6,997 nt of DNA from Verrucomicrobiota bacterium (lineage in GTDB: Bacteria; Verrucomicrobiota; Verrucomicrobiia; Limisphaerales; JAGWYX01). Under the pieces are notes generated by a model. That model did not search any database. It worked only from the letters and a program-made list of their open reading frames with translations, and was not told where the DNA came from. Shown piece by piece: positions 6,823 through 6,997 of this stretch. Both the position numbers and the translations under genes were made by a program. Within the stretch, counting starts at the first letter, position 1, and each line of letters starts with the position of its first letter. The DNA lies in NCBI GenBank assembly GCA_018969165.1, contig JAGWYX010000195.1, forward strand, positions 1-6,997. The letters run 5' to 3'.

Positions 6823-6997
6823 ATGAAGTTTAAAGGCATTCTCGGAGGTTTGGCCCTGGCGGCCACGGTCGGTAGCGCCCCAGCCCAGACCGTCAACACC
6901 CTTATCACCAGCGGGCTCGTCGAACCCAACAGCGTGGCGGTGGATGCCAATAACATTTATTACCTCAGCAGCTCTGCCTCCAACCAGGTCGTCAAAT
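6823..6997 (+). CDS. Third paralogue of the exported propeller family, N-terminal fragment cut by window end
   Basis: ATG 6823 opens a frame of 58 complete codons that runs off the window without a stop. It encodes a signal peptide ('MKFKGILGGLALAATVG') with an 'APA' site, likely cleaved before Gln22. The first NHL-type propeller unit follows ('GLVEPNSVAVDANNIYYL', about 31-58). From Gln22 the fragment aligns without a gap to the preceding protein, with 17 of 37 residues identical and the same residue numbering, including Gln22, 'GL-E' and 'VAVDA'. It is therefore closer in layout to that neighbour than to the first paralogue, whose leader differs. No Shine-Dalgarno is visible, as for the neighbour. 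The 185-base gap upstream holds the REPIN-like pair. The rest of the architecture is presumed, not seen. Confidence 0.85.
   Translation, partial: MKFKGILGGLALAATVGSAPAQTVNTLITSGLVEPNSVAVDANNIYYLSSSASNQVVK

Noticed and set aside
6684..6833. Possible small protein starting at ATG 6684
   Set aside because: It translates straight through the inverted hairpin pair and overlaps the start of the third paralogue. The frame is explained by GC-rich noncoding DNA and it has no Shine-Dalgarno sequence.

Overview
The window is a GC-rich (by eye about 60-65 % G+C), one-directional stretch of bacterial chromosome. It most resembles a Verrucomicrobiota genome of the Pedosphaera/Limisphaera type. Three things suggest this: secreted proteins dense in Thr-Asn and Ala-Pro, a C-terminal tail ending in 'FYRVRL' or 'FYRVH', and an Asp-Pro-Asp-Gly-Asp-Gly calcium loop followed by 'NWAEYLAGTNPTN'. 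The taxonomic call is inference from style; there is no marker gene here.

Layout, all on the + strand: (1) 1-249, the last 82 codons of a secretin (outer-membrane channel of a type II secretion or type IV pilus-like system). (2) 266-3379, a large exported protein with a six-bladed NHL-type propeller, a chitobiase-C-like module, a cohesin-like module, a dockerin-like module, a second cohesin-like module, an EF-hand/thrombospondin-3-type loop and a C-terminal beta tail. (3) 3380-3472, a short AT-rich gap with a plausible sigma70-type promoter around a perfect 10-bp palindrome. (4) 3473-6637, a paralogue with the same architecture, an extra inserted region after the propeller and no EF-hand loop. 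(5) 6638-6822, a gap holding two inverted GTAG-plus-hairpin elements that look like a REPIN/BIME. (6) 6823-6997, the start of a third paralogue cut by the window end; its signal peptide and first propeller unit align without gaps to those of gene 4.

The picture is a tandem family of at least three large exported, probably cell-surface or matrix proteins next to a secretin gene. Cohesin-like and dockerin-like modules on the same chain would allow self- or cross-association, and the propeller and C-terminal modules could face ligand or envelope. The functional reading is inference. The tandem paralogy, shared module order, hairpin pair and palindrome are read directly from the sequence. I see no tRNA, rRNA, CRISPR array, transposase or resistance gene.
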